Source: Ectobius pallidus (taxonomy: Eukaryota; Arthropoda; Insecta; Blattodea; Ectobiidae). From it: a stretch of 64,000 nucleotides of DNA. The notes beneath the pieces are model-generated. The model was not told the origin of the DNA, did not search any database, and saw only the letters and a list, made by a program, of their open reading frames with translations. A program made the translations under genes and the position numbers. The stretch lies in the NCBI GenBank assembly GCA_964059195.1, contig CAXKWD010000006.1, forward strand, positions 131,980,539 to 132,044,538, read 5' to 3'. Positions 11,761 to 22,911 of this stretch are shown here, piece by piece; positions within the stretch are counted from its first letter, which is position 1, and each line of letters opens with the position of its first letter.

Positions 11761-13246
11761 GGGTCATTCTTCCGATTATGGGGAATTTCGTGTCCCAATT
11801 TTGCCAGTCTTGTAGATTAGAAATTTCCTCCCTTTTTACTAATTACTCGTATGTAATAATCATTTATCTAGTTAAAATATAAAGAACTATATTTTTATTC
11901 TGATATATTGTGGTATTTAATAGCTTGAAATGTCGACAGGAACTACAAATTACCCATGAAATTAATGTCCCAGCTCGAAGTATTTCATGTACGAAAGCTA
12001 AGAAATTGACCGAGAAGTCTTCTAAAAAATTGTAAATACAGGAACTGCAGAAGGTATTCTTAATCTCATTGATGATATTACGATAATTATTTTATCCTTA
12101 TTTGTACTATGTTATTTATTTTTATTTAAGTGCTTAACTGAGTGTCCCTGCATTACGCCAGTCAACACCGAAACACACGTAGAAATTAAATTTTTGCCAA
12201 CTATGCTATTACGGCATTACCTACGGCCATAAGCTAATTGGGAAGAACGATGGCAACAATGTGGCAACAACAAAAGTATTCCTTGTGTGATTGTAGGAAG
12301 CGTAAGAGCAAAAAACCAGATTTTCCAGGAAAGTACCTTAATTGCATGTCAACACCGTAACGTAGAAAAAAGTGTAATTTTGTGAATTTTATAAATATTT
12401 TTAGTCTAGCAAAGAATTTTTGGCTGTATTTGAAGATAAAGCATGTGATGAATCGTCGTTTTTTTTTCAGTCTTAACTTCGAAAACTTATGAACAAAAAA
12501 AAATGTCAACTCCGTCACGAAGAAATTATTTACGGTGTTGAACACTGTTACAGTGGTGACTTTATTGGCTTGCATATGTTTAATGTAATTTAAATTTAGC
12601 TTATTAATTGTATTTACCTCATTATATGAATACATTATCGAAAACATGTCCACATCTTGAAATGAATGTCCACACCATAACGCAAGTGTCCACACCGTAA
12701 CGCAGTCTCCACCCCATAACAATAAGTAAAATGGCATAGTTAGCTCTAATTTTTAAATTTCTTTTTCTTAAAAAAGGCATTTATGCACTCTATTCTTAGC
12801 ATGCATGGGATATGAAAATAAATATTTTACATTAAAAAGTCTGACCATAGTAATAAAATTTAGCATTAAAAAATCTCGATTCTATATTCTAAATTAAAAG
12901 TTTTAATTTTTTTTGTCCATTATAGTAAATATTTGAGATAAAATTGATACAAGGTGAATTGAAAGCCGATGACCTATAGAAACAAAGAATAAAAATTGCT
13001 TTAATATTTCAAATTGTTAATTTATTAGGACCGGAAAACGCTCCGTTACGGAGTTGACTGATATTTTCACCTACTGATATTAAAAAAATTATATCTAATT
13101 TAGTGATTAACATTGAGCTCGGCCAATTCACTGGGAATAGGTTAACATCATAATAAACGAGATGACATCAATAAAACACAGTTTTGTGACAATTGTAATT
13201 CCAGCTTAACAGTGGATGAAAATCCCCACAATCGTGAGAATGACCC
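11761..13246. mobile_element. Non-autonomous DNA transposon with iterated internal motif (element E2)
   Basis: Ends: 11761 GGGTCATTCTTCCGATTATG and 13246 read backwards GGGTCATTCTCACGATTGTG. The flanking duplication is AAAT at 11757-11760 and 13247-13250. The termini match those of E1 (GGGTGATTCTTC). The interior repeats GTCCACACCGTAACGC or close variants at 12161, 12348, 12505, 12648 (partial), 12668, 12688 and 12705, and in reverse at 12530 and 13045. A 167-codon minus-strand frame (12234-12737) runs across this array, but it is low-complexity and probably a by-product. Confidence 0.85.
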
Positions 13247-13250
13247 AAAT

Positions 13251-13768
13251 GCTATTTTATTTTGCATTTTTTCGTCCTTTCTGGATAACTAAGTGTCTTG
13301 CCCAACGGATTATGTCATATTATATGCATTTAATATTTGTAATTTGGTCTTTACAATAATCATATTATGCTTACATTATAAACAATTAAAAATTACGACA
13401 AAGGGTATGGGAATTTTTAATATAATAAAGTACTAGTATGAAATATCAGTATTAATAGTTATCAATGGTGGTGGAATAATATTATTTTAACAAAGTGTTA
13501 AAACGTTCCTTGAAAAAGAATAATTAATTAAATTCAATTTATAAGGATTTAAAAGATGACTCCTAGCGAATGAATATCATTATTTCCCATAACATATTAG
13601 AGTCTTAAATAAAAAATACGTATTACCGTACAGCAAATTGCATGAAAACGACAAAGAAAAGTCGTCCATTATAGTGTTCTTAAAAGCATTCGCCTTGGTG
13701 TATTGGCAACTTCTCTGCCACATGTATTTTCCGGGTTGCCTGAGTCTACTACACTATACGTCAGTGAT
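13251..13768. other. Unassigned AT-rich sequence
   Basis: Nothing recognised. Confidence 0.4.
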
Positions 13769-14056
13769 GTAAAGCGCTCCTAGTTAAAAGACTTGGAGGC
13801 ACTTACGATTCCTGAAGTGTAAAGCTCCCGGATTTTTAAACAGTCATCTCATGAAGATGGTAAAATTATCAGCCGTACTCATTGACCGTGTTTACCAAAG
13901 GATTACTCCTAGTAAACCAAATCATTTCTTCTAGAAGCTGAGCCCACCCCAAGGGTATAGCGCCCTAGAAGGCTTGTTCAACTGAACAAATCTGAAACAC
14001 CTCATCGGGGATAGAATACGCAACTTTCTGGTTAGCGGCACGCCCCATAACTTTCC
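13769..14056 (-). mobile_element. Old SINE copy (family of 54080), antisense, near full length
   Basis: On the + strand the order GTAAAGCGCTCC, TTGGAGGC, TTCCTGAAG, GCTCCCGGATTTTTA, ATGAAGATGGTAA, CTTCTAGAAGCTGAG and CACCTCATCGGGGATAGAA follows the reverse complement of the full SINE at 54080-54391. The tRNA-like head lies at 14005-14050 and has lost a clean B box. Divergence is high, so this is the oldest of the four copies. Confidence 0.8.
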
Positions 14057-15060
14057 TAGGCCTATCACTAGTAATTATTCCCAGTAATCTCGTAGGCTGT
14101 AGCTTAATCCAAACGATTCTAACTGAGAGGGATTCGAATTCGAGGGTCCGCATAATAATTCTGGAATATAATATAATATTTAAACGAATTTATTCGCTGC
14201 TATTATATTGTGATTATTATTAGGCCTATCTGAAATCAGGGATTATTAAAATGGTTTTGTTGATTAACAAATAGCCTGTTGATTATCACTGACCAACAGC
14301 TATTTTGGTGCCTTAGAATTTATAACTTACTTATTCTTGGGTATATTTAGGTCGCTCATGCCAAATGTGCCATCAGTTTTGTGAGATATGGTATTACCAT
14401 TATGCGTATTATCCCATTTTACGATTGATATAAATAAAAATACAGTGCCTATTTTTTGCTTCTACATCATGTGAAGAAAAAAGCCACACACTAACATTAC
14501 ATTAACATTACAATAACAACATAACATGGGGTCTTTCAAAAAATTGATATTATCATATATTGTACGGTCGTTTATGACTTATGAGCTCTCATTTGAGGGC
14601 CAAAAAAATCCAGCTTTTAGTTTTTATGTCCTTCGTACAGTTTTCGTCCAACGTGTCCAAAGTATGGTCAAGAACCTTCACTAGCTATATTATCAAGCGA
14701 AGTTTTGTTTCGCTAGACTAAGAGTTCACGAATAAAATCTATATAAAAGCAGAGCTGGTAGAGAAAAACTTTTTACATATTTGGAATAAGCACACTAAGT
14801 ATAGCGAAAATCCGGTAAAACATCTGAGACACCAAACAAAAAGGTTCTTTTTTGTTGGGTTGGGTTATATTTAAATTACTCGGATTAAGATGGAAAACAT
14901 GATCACAGAAATTAGATACAAGAAGTTGAAGAAAAATATGGCTAATTTTTCATACTAAAGGGCAGAGGGGGCCAAAGGTCTCGAAGGTAGGCTATATGAC
15001 CTGCTGACAGCTTACATTGTGAAAAAACTCGAGAAATAACACTTCGGTCGGGTCGTACCC
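14057..15060. other. Unassigned sequence
   Basis: No feature recognised. The left flank of the ACGCAAAA motif cluster falls near the end. Confidence 0.4.
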
Positions 15061-15480
15061 TTTTACGTCCCAAAGCGAGTGGTCGCTTCATCAAAACAAC
15101 CCTCGTTGCGTCCGGTGCAATTTGACGTAAACAACCCTCGTGCGTCCCGTCTTGAAAATTTAAGTTCCTACCAACCACAAGAAAGTATACTGGTAGCCAA
15201 AAGACAAAGAGTAACTTCATTTTCCACTTCAATTTTATTTAATATTGACAGTAATGAAAGGGTTACAATTTTTGGGATGTGTAGCAGTTTGCCTCCTCGC
15301 GGTGCACCCTGGGTAATGTTAAACGAACTACATGGTACCAATTTAATTTATTTTACCTGTATTCCATGGGACGCATTTTGGTCATTCCTCTAGAGAGACC
15401 CGGGACGCAAACGGGTCATTGGATCTGAGGATCTACGGACGCAAAAGTCCTAGTTTAGTGGTTTTGGTACGCAAAAGTCT
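15061..15480. repeat. Cluster of inverted GCGTCC / GGACGC motifs
   Basis: The left part has TTTTACGTCC (15061), GTTGCGTCC (15105) and GTGCGTCC (15140). The block AACAACCCTCGT is duplicated at 15095 and 15130. The right part has the reversed motif: GGGACGCATTTTGG (15368), GGGACGCAAACGGG (15402), GGACGCAAAAGTCC (15437) and GGTACGCAAAAGTC (15466). The mirror arrangement resembles the iterated-motif elements E1-E3. I could not find clear terminal repeats or a target duplication. Confidence 0.5.
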
Positions 15481-16924
15481 CTTAATGCTGAAAATTCAGG
15501 ATCAGATTCCATCATCGAACACATGCTTTTTCTACTTATAACGTACATTTGAATAGATAATGTAAAAAAAATAATTATAAGTTACTGTTCATCTGTGGTT
15601 ATAAGCCTATCTGTCAGAGTAGGCTCTGTAATAAACGTTAAACTTACATAAAGAACTGTGATAAACAAGCTTCGTGATCATGCCTCTTTCTAGACACTGG
15701 TACTGACAGCGGGAAATAAAGAAGCATGCAAGGATTAGAGAGGGGTGAGATGCTGAAGAGGTTCATTAAGGATCGGGCAACGCCTCGCCATTTCACGCAT
15801 TTTTGGCACTCCACACTCCTTATCATCGCTTCGCCTCGCATGGTTTTTACGGAAGAAGTTTTAACCAAAACAAAAGCCATAAAATGTGGTACGACGTTGC
15901 AGTTGTCATATTAAAGCATCAGTAGACACCGGCAAACGCTTAGAAAGCAAATGCGGAACTAATGAACGTATATTGGAAATAAAGAATGCGAATCATCTTC
16001 TTCCCTGATGAGCACATACGAAAGGCGAAGGTCGCCTCATGCTTAAAACTGTCATTACATGGTTCAGTAATGTGTCCGTAGATTAGTGTAAGCTGTGTGA
16101 GAATATTTCATAGAATAGAAAATTCTTAGCTGCCCCTCATAGCGTGAAATGGTACACATTTATTTAACATAAATTTAGAATTCCTTTAAGGTAATAAGGC
16201 AAACCTACTCTGAGGTGGTAAAAAAAAATAGTACACGGACTGCTAACACGCCGGAAAGTAGCAGTAGTACGGCAAAATAATTTTACCGTACTAGGCCGGT
16301 AAAGTTGTCATGGTAACCCCTAGTGGACGTAGTTCCAGCTGTGGCTCCTAGATGACTCTACAGTGTCTCCCAGTGTATGTTCAATTTTATAATATGTTAA
16401 GGGTTTATTGTTCATTGTCAAGCACAGTAAACCTTGTCATTTAGAAATTTTCAATTTAAGAAATAAATTCGATAATAATAACGTTTTATAAATTTTATGA
16501 CTTTGGGTGGACTCAGTTTGCATTACTGCCCTCAGTCCGCTGGATCCAGCGCTAGTTGATCCTCTTGTACGATTGCTTCGTTTAATAAGCATAATAAGTT
16601 TTGTTGCAGAATATATGATAAAAATGACTTGTAATTTCAATTTAGGTAAATATATTTAGTTTAATTAATCAACATTATTATCTTAACGATGTCTTTAAAT
16701 TTTTTTAAGGAAAAGAAACAATCCACAGCAAGCGAAGTTTGTAAACATGCACTACTGATACAGTCGCCATTATCTTTGCTTTCTTTACGCAGAATCATTG
16801 AAAATTACTGAAAAACTGAGCTCATTAGTAGTAAAATTACAGAGATTTTACTAAAGAGCATTATATGCAATCATCCAGTATTTCCAGTAATACTATATTC
16901 GTCCGCTAAAGCCTTATTTTGCGT
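15481..16924. other. Unassigned sequence
   Basis: Two opposed frames at 15644-15914 show no domain. The palindrome at 16268 is listed separately. 16913-16924 is the left target duplication of the SINE dimer. Confidence 0.4.
16268..16294. other. Near-perfect palindrome (hairpin)
   Basis: AGTACGGCAAAAT and ATTTTACCGTACT pair around a single A with one C/A mismatch. It is flanked by CCGG on each side about 15 bases out, so a longer imperfect cruciform is possible. Function unknown; no element ends seen. Confidence 0.6.
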
Positions 16925-16950
16925 GAGAATATTATAGGAGAAAAATTCCT

Positions 16951-17009
16951 CCGGCACTGGGACTTGAACCCAGGACCTTTGGCTATTAGCGCCAATGCTC
17001 TACTTAGTG
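16951..17009 (-). tRNA. Partial tRNA-like module, opposite strand
   Basis: On the minus strand it reads GTAGAGCATTGGCGCTAATA followed by GCCAA, the variable loop, the T arm with GGTTCAAGTCC, and GCCGGAG. It is nearly identical to the head at 17113-17185 but its 5' end is missing. Left arm of the inverted dimer. Confidence 0.75.
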
Positions 17010-17112
17010 TGCCTCACAGTACTGCATATGACATAACTTGTCTGTCTGTGAGGTAGACCATTAGGGCATTCAATCATAGGAGAGAGGTTCCATCTGGCGC
17101 TGTGAATTGAGC

Positions 17113-17185
17113 TCCGGCTTAGCTCAGTTGGTAGAGCATTGGCGCGAATAGCCAAAGGTCCTGGGTTCAAGTCCCAGTGCCGGAG
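17113..17185 (+). tRNA. tRNA-like head of SINE (tRNA pseudogene, anticodon position GAA)
   Basis: The fold is close to canonical: acceptor TCCGGC with GCCGGA, D arm GCTC/GAGC, anticodon stem TTGGC/GCCAA with a 7-base loop GCGAATA, and T arm CTGGG-TTCAAGT-CCCAG. A box TAGCTCAGTTGG and B box GGTTCAAGTCC are intact, so RNA polymerase III transcription is plausible. Position 33 is C instead of U and the 7/66 pair is T-T, so it is probably not a working tRNA. It is part of the SINE dimer. Confidence 0.75.
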
Positions 17186-17276
17186 GAATTTTTCTCCTAT
17201 AATATTCTCATGTAGTGTCCAACAGAGACAATAATCTGTGGCTCATGAATGCTTATATATCTGTCTTATTTTGCGT

Positions 17277-18419
17277 ACTTGATACATAAATAGCTATTTT
17301 CTTCGTTTTTAGCAAGAAAAAATCCCTGAATCTTCCTAATAAAATTATATATAAATACATATTTTTATAGTGTTACTAAATATTTTGCTCACTTAAAAGT
17401 AAATTTCAATGGAATACGCATCCCTTGAAAATCAGAGAAAGCACTTCAACAGATCGACAAATACCGTATCCACCATGCACAAGAGCTGCCCAGGTAAGTA
17501 CGGTACTAAGAAAGCAGGAACCTAGAAAAGACAATTTGAGAGGAAGAAAGAGGTAGATAATTAAGATGATGATTATGATTCAAGAATGCATTAATGTAAG
17601 ACAGAATTTTGAAACGCATAGGCTACAAATTGTCTTACTAATTTTTCTTATATATATGTCAACTCAAATGTATTAAAGCTTGAGTATTGAAATGTTGCAC
17701 ACTCCTTTAACATATAGTAACAAACAATTGATAGCAGATTTACTTTTATCACACGGTTATTATAATATTTAGGGTTATTTTTATTTGTAAATTTCCCTAT
17801 TTTTTGTGTAAGCCTGTTTTTACACACATGGTATATACTTTTAACTGGTCCAATGAAAATAGATTCATAATTCTGCAATAGGAGTTAGTTAAGTATATGA
17901 AAGATAAACATGGAAAGTTTTGAGTTTCCAATTAAAGTCGTTTCAGAGATCAGGGTAAGTAAATTTGCTCATCCTTTTTGCATGTTTTTCAATCGTAATT
18001 TTTTTTATAAAATGTTAACTTCTAAGCCACTTAATAAAAAATAATTATTTCTTAAAGCATCCAGATTTATAGCCTATGCAAAAATTTTTGGATCAATAAG
18101 CTTAACAGTTTTTTTCTAACTTAATATCAAATTAAAATACAGTACTGTCCAGATACAGAATAGCCAGAGTACAGTACCTTGCTCCCTTAACACGCGATCG
18201 CTTGCGCCATTAGATTGGAACTAACAATTGTGTATAAATTTTAATATATAGCTTATATCTTGAAAGAGAAAGTTGTTTTGCTAGTAATGACTTCTCACAG
18301 ATGTGCCAGTAATGGTATTAGGCTATTAACACAGCGGCATATTCATCCTGTGTACGCTAAAGCTCTTGAATAATATTATTTTGATTCTGTGTTTATTTTT
18401 CATGTTTAAATGTTATAAT
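17277..18419. other. Unassigned AT-rich sequence
   Basis: Nothing recognised. Confidence 0.4.
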
Positions 18420-18541
18420 AACACTATAATAATAATAATAAATATTACCAGTAATAAGAACAAAATAATAATAACATTAAAAAAATAAATAAATAATATC
18501 ACCAATAATAAGAACAAATTAATAATAAAAATAATAATATA
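18420..18541. repeat. Imperfect AT-rich repeat
   Basis: ATA-rich units with the phrase CCAGTAATAAGAACAAA, recurring as CCAATAATAAGAACAAAT about 66 bp later. Confidence 0.7.
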
Positions 18542-19196
18542 CTAAGAGAAATTAAATGTTTACAATGACAAAATCATGTAAAAAATTTACTTTTTTGAAA
18601 GGCCACATATTGTTATGTTTTTGAAAAAGAAAATATAACAGTATTTGCTTTTAAATATGTTAAAATGGTTATACTGCATAGAATCTTATTGTAAGTATAA
18701 ACCAGGCGTTCGAGTTGTATTTAATAACTATAAAAGAACAAAAACGCATATTACTGTAGATCAAATGTAACGCGCGAAAGATGGCGTGACGGCCATATAA
18801 ACGAGAGATGCCGGGTTAATGCATTACCACTGGATATTTTATATAGGGTACGATTGATTCATGAGTCTAATTCCAGTAGTAATATAAAACAACAATTTTT
18901 ACTTTCTTTAACCTACATAATTATGTTAAAGAAACCGTATATGCCTATCTTTAGATTACAGCAAAATTGTTACGCTGATAGAGAAAATAAAATTGTGAAG
19001 ACAAGTGTATCCTTGTTTAGAAAAAATACTCGTGTTCATTCACTTTTTTTTTTAATATCTACGTTTAATTTATGTTAAGATCGATATCGAAACTTCTCGC
19101 TCTAACTTACACAAAGCTTTAAGAACAAAACCTTTTCGAGAAAGCAAAACTCAAAGGAAACATGTGGAATTGGATGAAAAAGCGGAATGACTCGTG
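18542..19196. other. Unassigned AT-rich sequence
   Basis: Nothing recognised beyond a chance frame at 18854-19078. Confidence 0.4.
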
Positions 19197-19204
19197 GTAA
19201 GTAT

Positions 19205-19627
19205 TAGGGATGGGCCCTCGATACTTTCGATACCTCGATACTCTCGATACTTGCATGCTATCGGCATCGAACGATACTTCAGAAAACTAGCTCGATACTT
19301 TTTCGATACTTTTGTAATACTGCAATTAAATGAGAATGCTAGTATTTTTTAACAAAAACTTGTAAGCGGACTGTTTAAAAAACTAATTTTAGTTTTAATG
19401 TAGAGTTTAAAAATAATTATAGGCTACTGATGATATTAAATTTTGTCTCATTAAATATGCAGACTTAATTAATTTAGTTGGTATTACACAGTTCTCTCAA
19501 ATGTTAATTTTTAATGTACCTATTTATTGAAACTGGAAATGTTGAAGGTATCGAGTATCGAAGTATCGAGTACCGAGGAAAAAATCATGTATCGGTATCG
19601 AGAAAATCTGGTATCGACCCATCCCTA
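19205..19627. mobile_element. hAT-type MITE with subterminal CGATAC repeats
   Basis: Both ends read TAGGGATGGG, flanked by an exact 8-bp duplication GTAAGTAT (19197-19204 and 19628-19635). The first 110 bp contain at least six CGATAC units and the last 85 bp contain the complement GTATCG at similar density. This pattern is typical of transposase-binding subterminal repeats in hAT elements. No coding capacity. Confidence 0.92.
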
Positions 19628-19896
19628 GTAAGTATATATCCAATTCTGCAATTGCCTTTGCGACTGAGGAACCTTGGAAAAACTTAAGGCAAATTGGCCA
19701 GTCACGGAGTTTAAACTCGGGACCTCCCACCTCTGAGCTCCACACGGTAGGGCCTGAGCCGTCCTGATCAGTACTAAATATCTCAAAGAATAATAATCTC
19801 GTTTACCTTTATTCACGAGTTCTAATTTCTCTGAGATATAGAGTAAGAAAACAATTCCTAATTAAAAAAAAAAAAATCTGATGTGAAAGTCACATA

Positions 19897-20899
19897 ACTT
19901 CCTCTGCCCAAATAAAAGTTTGCAGCATTTACGCTAATTATGCTATAAATATTTTATAGCCCCTTCTTTGAATGTTGCGACTAAAAACGCAGGCTATGGG
20001 GGGAAAAAAAAGTGACTGCAAACGTTTATTGAACTTTCTGCTGTTAAGAATAATTTCCGAAATTTATCAAATATTCCCCTCAGACATTTCTTTACTGTAA
20101 GCAGGGCCACCAGTACATTTTTCTCTCTTCACGTGCTTATATAGAATAAAATGCCTTAAATATCCGCGTATTGAGTTGCTCACCAGGCAAGTTGGTAGGT
20201 TACAACCACCCTTCAGAGAATGTTTTAGAAATGGTATAAGCAATCCATGTACAAAATTTAAAGGAAATTTTTAGAGCCGTTTATGAGAAAATAGCAAAAA
20301 ACAAAATATTCTTCATGTAAAGTCCCCTTAAATATAAGAAAAGGTTGTAGTCAATCTTCACAGCCTCAGAAGGTACCTAACCCAAATACAAAATTTTGTT
20401 TTCGTACGATTTACAAGAAGCCGTATTGCAAAAAACACGTATTCACAGTGGGTAACTTATAACTACCCTTCAGAGAATTTGTTCGAAAAAATGATTCAAA
20501 TAAAAGTTTTAGCTCTTGGTACAAGCAATCCATGCGCAAAATTTAAAGAAAATCGTTAGAGCCGTTTTCGAGAAAATCGCGAAAAACGAAAATTTCTTCA
20601 TGTAAAGTCCCCTTAAAAATAAGGGAAATTTGTCGCCAATCTTCGAATCACATCTTCAGAAGGTACCTGACCCAAATACGAAATTTTGTTTTCATACGAT
20701 TCTCCGTTTCGGAGGTAGCCTGTTCACAAACTTCCACACAGACAGACACACACACAGACATGTTTCCAAAAATAGTATTTTTGGATTCAGGGGGCCTTGA
20801 AACGTGTAACTTATATATGCTAAAAACTCAACTTCGAATTTTAGGGTCGAAAACAATACTTCCTCTACCTATAGTACCTATGGTACGGGCAGAGGAAGT
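19897..20899. mobile_element. 1-kb inverted-repeat element with internal tandem duplication
   Basis: The left end ACTTCCTCTGCCC (19897-19909) is the exact reverse complement of the right end (20887-20899). Inside, a block of about 290 bp is present twice in tandem, starting near 20200 and 20460. It carries CCCTTCAGAGAAT, CAAGCAATCCATG, TTCATGTAAAGTCCCCTTAAA and CAGAAGGTACCT. The last 40 bp form a hairpin of their own, ACTTCCTCTACC against the terminal GGGCAGAGGAAGT. No convincing target duplication was found, so the class is open. Confidence 0.7.
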
Positions 20900-21537
20900 A
20901 ACTAGCATTGCCTTTTGAAACACCCTGTGCCACCCTAGAATATCGCACTGACCTATAACAATAAACATATGACAGCATAGTGCAAACAAAGAAGAATCAA
21001 ATTTCGTCGTCCTCTTGCACAGAACGCACAAACAAAAAGAAACACGAATAAAGACAGTTGGCCTTGAGTTCGATGACAACTAGAACACTCAGATGACCCA
21101 CGACTGAGTCCAGACAAAAGAAATAACCATGCACCGTCAGCTACAAACGCGAATTATTATTTGTCCAGCTGTTAACTCTTGGGTGTCGTTTTAAACTCGT
21201 CATCACTTGAACAACCACCACAGTGCATAGCTTACATTTAAATCCCACTTCACTCTCAGATACCATTAAGTCGGTGTTTCTTTATGTTAATTGATCTGAC
21301 TAATTCGGTCTTAGTTTCTACTTTACAAAATAAAAAAAAAAAAAAAGCAACGTTGCAATCTTCTCTTGTTGCGTTGTTATCACTGACCTCAGTTCTTCAC
21401 TCGCTTTAATCAATTCACATGTGTTATTGTCTACAGTATTAATCTTGCTATCCCGCGCATCACTCCACACGGTGTTGACGAGTGGCTGTCACAGCCGTCA
21501 CAGGACATTCTTAGATTTTGACTGGCTGAGGTAACTA
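20900..21537. other. Unassigned sequence
   Basis: Contains an A tract at about 21330-21345. Nothing else recognised. Confidence 0.4.
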
Positions 21538-22313
21538 TAGATCGTCCCAGCCTTAAAAGACAGTATTGAGTTAAATGTAGTATTTGCATCTCACTTGCAC
21601 TCGTACGTTCTGCAATTAGCTTCGTCCTTTTCTATCCCGACAATGTTGCCATTTTCCAAAGTGATAAATGTAATAATGTGATTGCGTGGTCTGATAGGGA
21701 ATTTTCCGCCCTTTCTAATGATGTCAATTGTAAAGCCATAAATAATTAATATGAGGCCTATTTTTCATAATTACGTTATTTTGGCGGAAGTCAATATTTT
21801 TGCACATTAATAACTTATCACGCGATAGACAGAAAAATAATAATCAAAACAAGTAAAGATTTTTTTCTTGGACTGCCTGATGGTGAAAGAAAGTACTCCC
21901 TTTCCGTCGGCAGTAAATTTTACATAAGAAGAAAGCTATATATTTTTTTATTAAGTGCTACCTGAAAATTCTCGGACGGCAACACAGAAAAGTTAGATAG
22001 TGAGTAACATACTTTGGTATTGACTTTACGTTGGTGACTAAGCGAGAAGAAATGTTTATAGATGTCTGAAAAAGTATTTAAAACAAACCAGAGCTCTCTA
22101 TCATGTAGCATTAATAAATTATCACAGTTTTCCCGAGCTCAGCATTCTCGCGCTCATGACTTGGTTGCTTTGAGATTTTGTGTACTCAGATGTTTCTAAG
22201 ACTATCGTGTCTTCTTCAGAGCTCATTGTTATATAGTAGCTGTGTAGTGAAGTGAAGTGGTTCTTGTGTTTTTTAAAATTAAATTTTATATTAATTAATA
22301 TTTTATATTAATT

Positions 22314-22529
22314 ATGAATAGAGGAACTAGAAATCTTAGTGTTGACAAATTGCGCAGTAAAGAGCGAATTATAGTATTAAATATACTTAATTATTTCTTG
22401 AAGAAAATGAACGTTACCCAGGCAATTAAAGAGATAGCAGAAGCTACCGGGTGTCCAGAAAGTTTACTGTATAGAATAAGAAAAGAAAAAACGAAAGGCC
22501 CTCTGAGAAGGAATAATACTACTCCCTAA
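22314..22529 (+). CDS. 71-residue helix-turn-helix protein, probable transposon N-terminal exon or remnant
   Basis: The frame opens with an ATG after an AT-rich leader and ends in TAA. The protein is basic. Residues about 15-32 (SKERIIVLNILNYFLKK) and 34-60 (VTQAIKEIAEATGCPESLLY) read like a helix-turn-helix of the kind found at the N-terminus of Tc1/mariner-type transposases and related insect proteins. No catalytic residues follow. It lies inside a pair of 31-bp inverted repeats with flanking TA, which supports a transposon origin. It could be an intact exon whose downstream exon is lost, or a stand-alone DNA-binding product. Expression cannot be judged. Confidence 0.5.
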   Translation: MNRGTRNLSVDKLRSKERIIVLNILNYFLKKMNVTQAIKEIAEATGCPESLLYRIRKEKTKGPLRRNNTTP

Positions 22530-22719
22530 GGATAGTGAACAGGCCTAAAGGCATGTAATGTATTTTAACTATTACTTCCCTTTATAATTATATTCTTGAA
22601 AATTATAACACAATAATAGTAATAATAATATCAATAATAATAATAATAATGATGAAAAATAATATTATCGAAATGAAATTTAATATTAAATTTAACATTT
22701 ATAAATTATTAGCTTAAAG

Positions 22720-22765
22720 GACCCGGCGTCACCTGGTTTTGTATTTTACTTGTACTTCGAAGTCA
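22720..22765. repeat. CCCGGCG head, similar to 48640
   Basis: GCTTAAAGGACCCGGCGTC then GGTTTTGTATTTTAC matches GCTTAAAAGGCCCGGCGAC then GTGTTTTGTATTTTGAC at about 48632-48676. It marks the start of a shared repeat family of unknown class. Confidence 0.6.
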
Positions 22766-22911
22766 ATTTTGGAGGAAGCCCCTTTAATTTTCAAAATTTA
22801 GGCCCTAGAGAAAGCACAACTTGTCACACTCAAGGACCCTATTACTTCTAAAGACCATGGAGGGTGGGGTTGAGGTAAGAAGAGACAGAAATTCCTATTA
22901 GTATTTCTTTT

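Larger units (their letters stand above)
16925..17264. mobile_element. Inverted dimeric tRNA-derived SINE with target duplication
   Basis: A 12-bp direct repeat CTTATTTTGCGT lies at 16913-16924 and 17265-17276, marking the whole block as one insertion. The left arm (16925-17009) is the reverse complement of the right arm: CTCCTATAATATTCTC, the tRNA T arm and the anticodon arm recur in opposite orientation. A spacer of about 100 bp separates them. The right arm has a complete tRNA-like fold; the left arm lacks the 5' acceptor strand and half of the D arm. The same arrangement is seen at 58939-59175. Confidence 0.8.

Noticed and set aside
12234..12737. 167-codon open frame on the minus strand
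   Set aside because: It runs across the repeated motif array of an inverted-repeat element and is dominated by F, K, L and I. No domain is visible and the motif repeats account for part of it.
17113..17185. Functional tRNA-Phe gene
   Set aside because: Anticodon position reads GAA, but position 33 is not U, an acceptor pair is lost, and the sequence is part of a SINE with its own target duplication.
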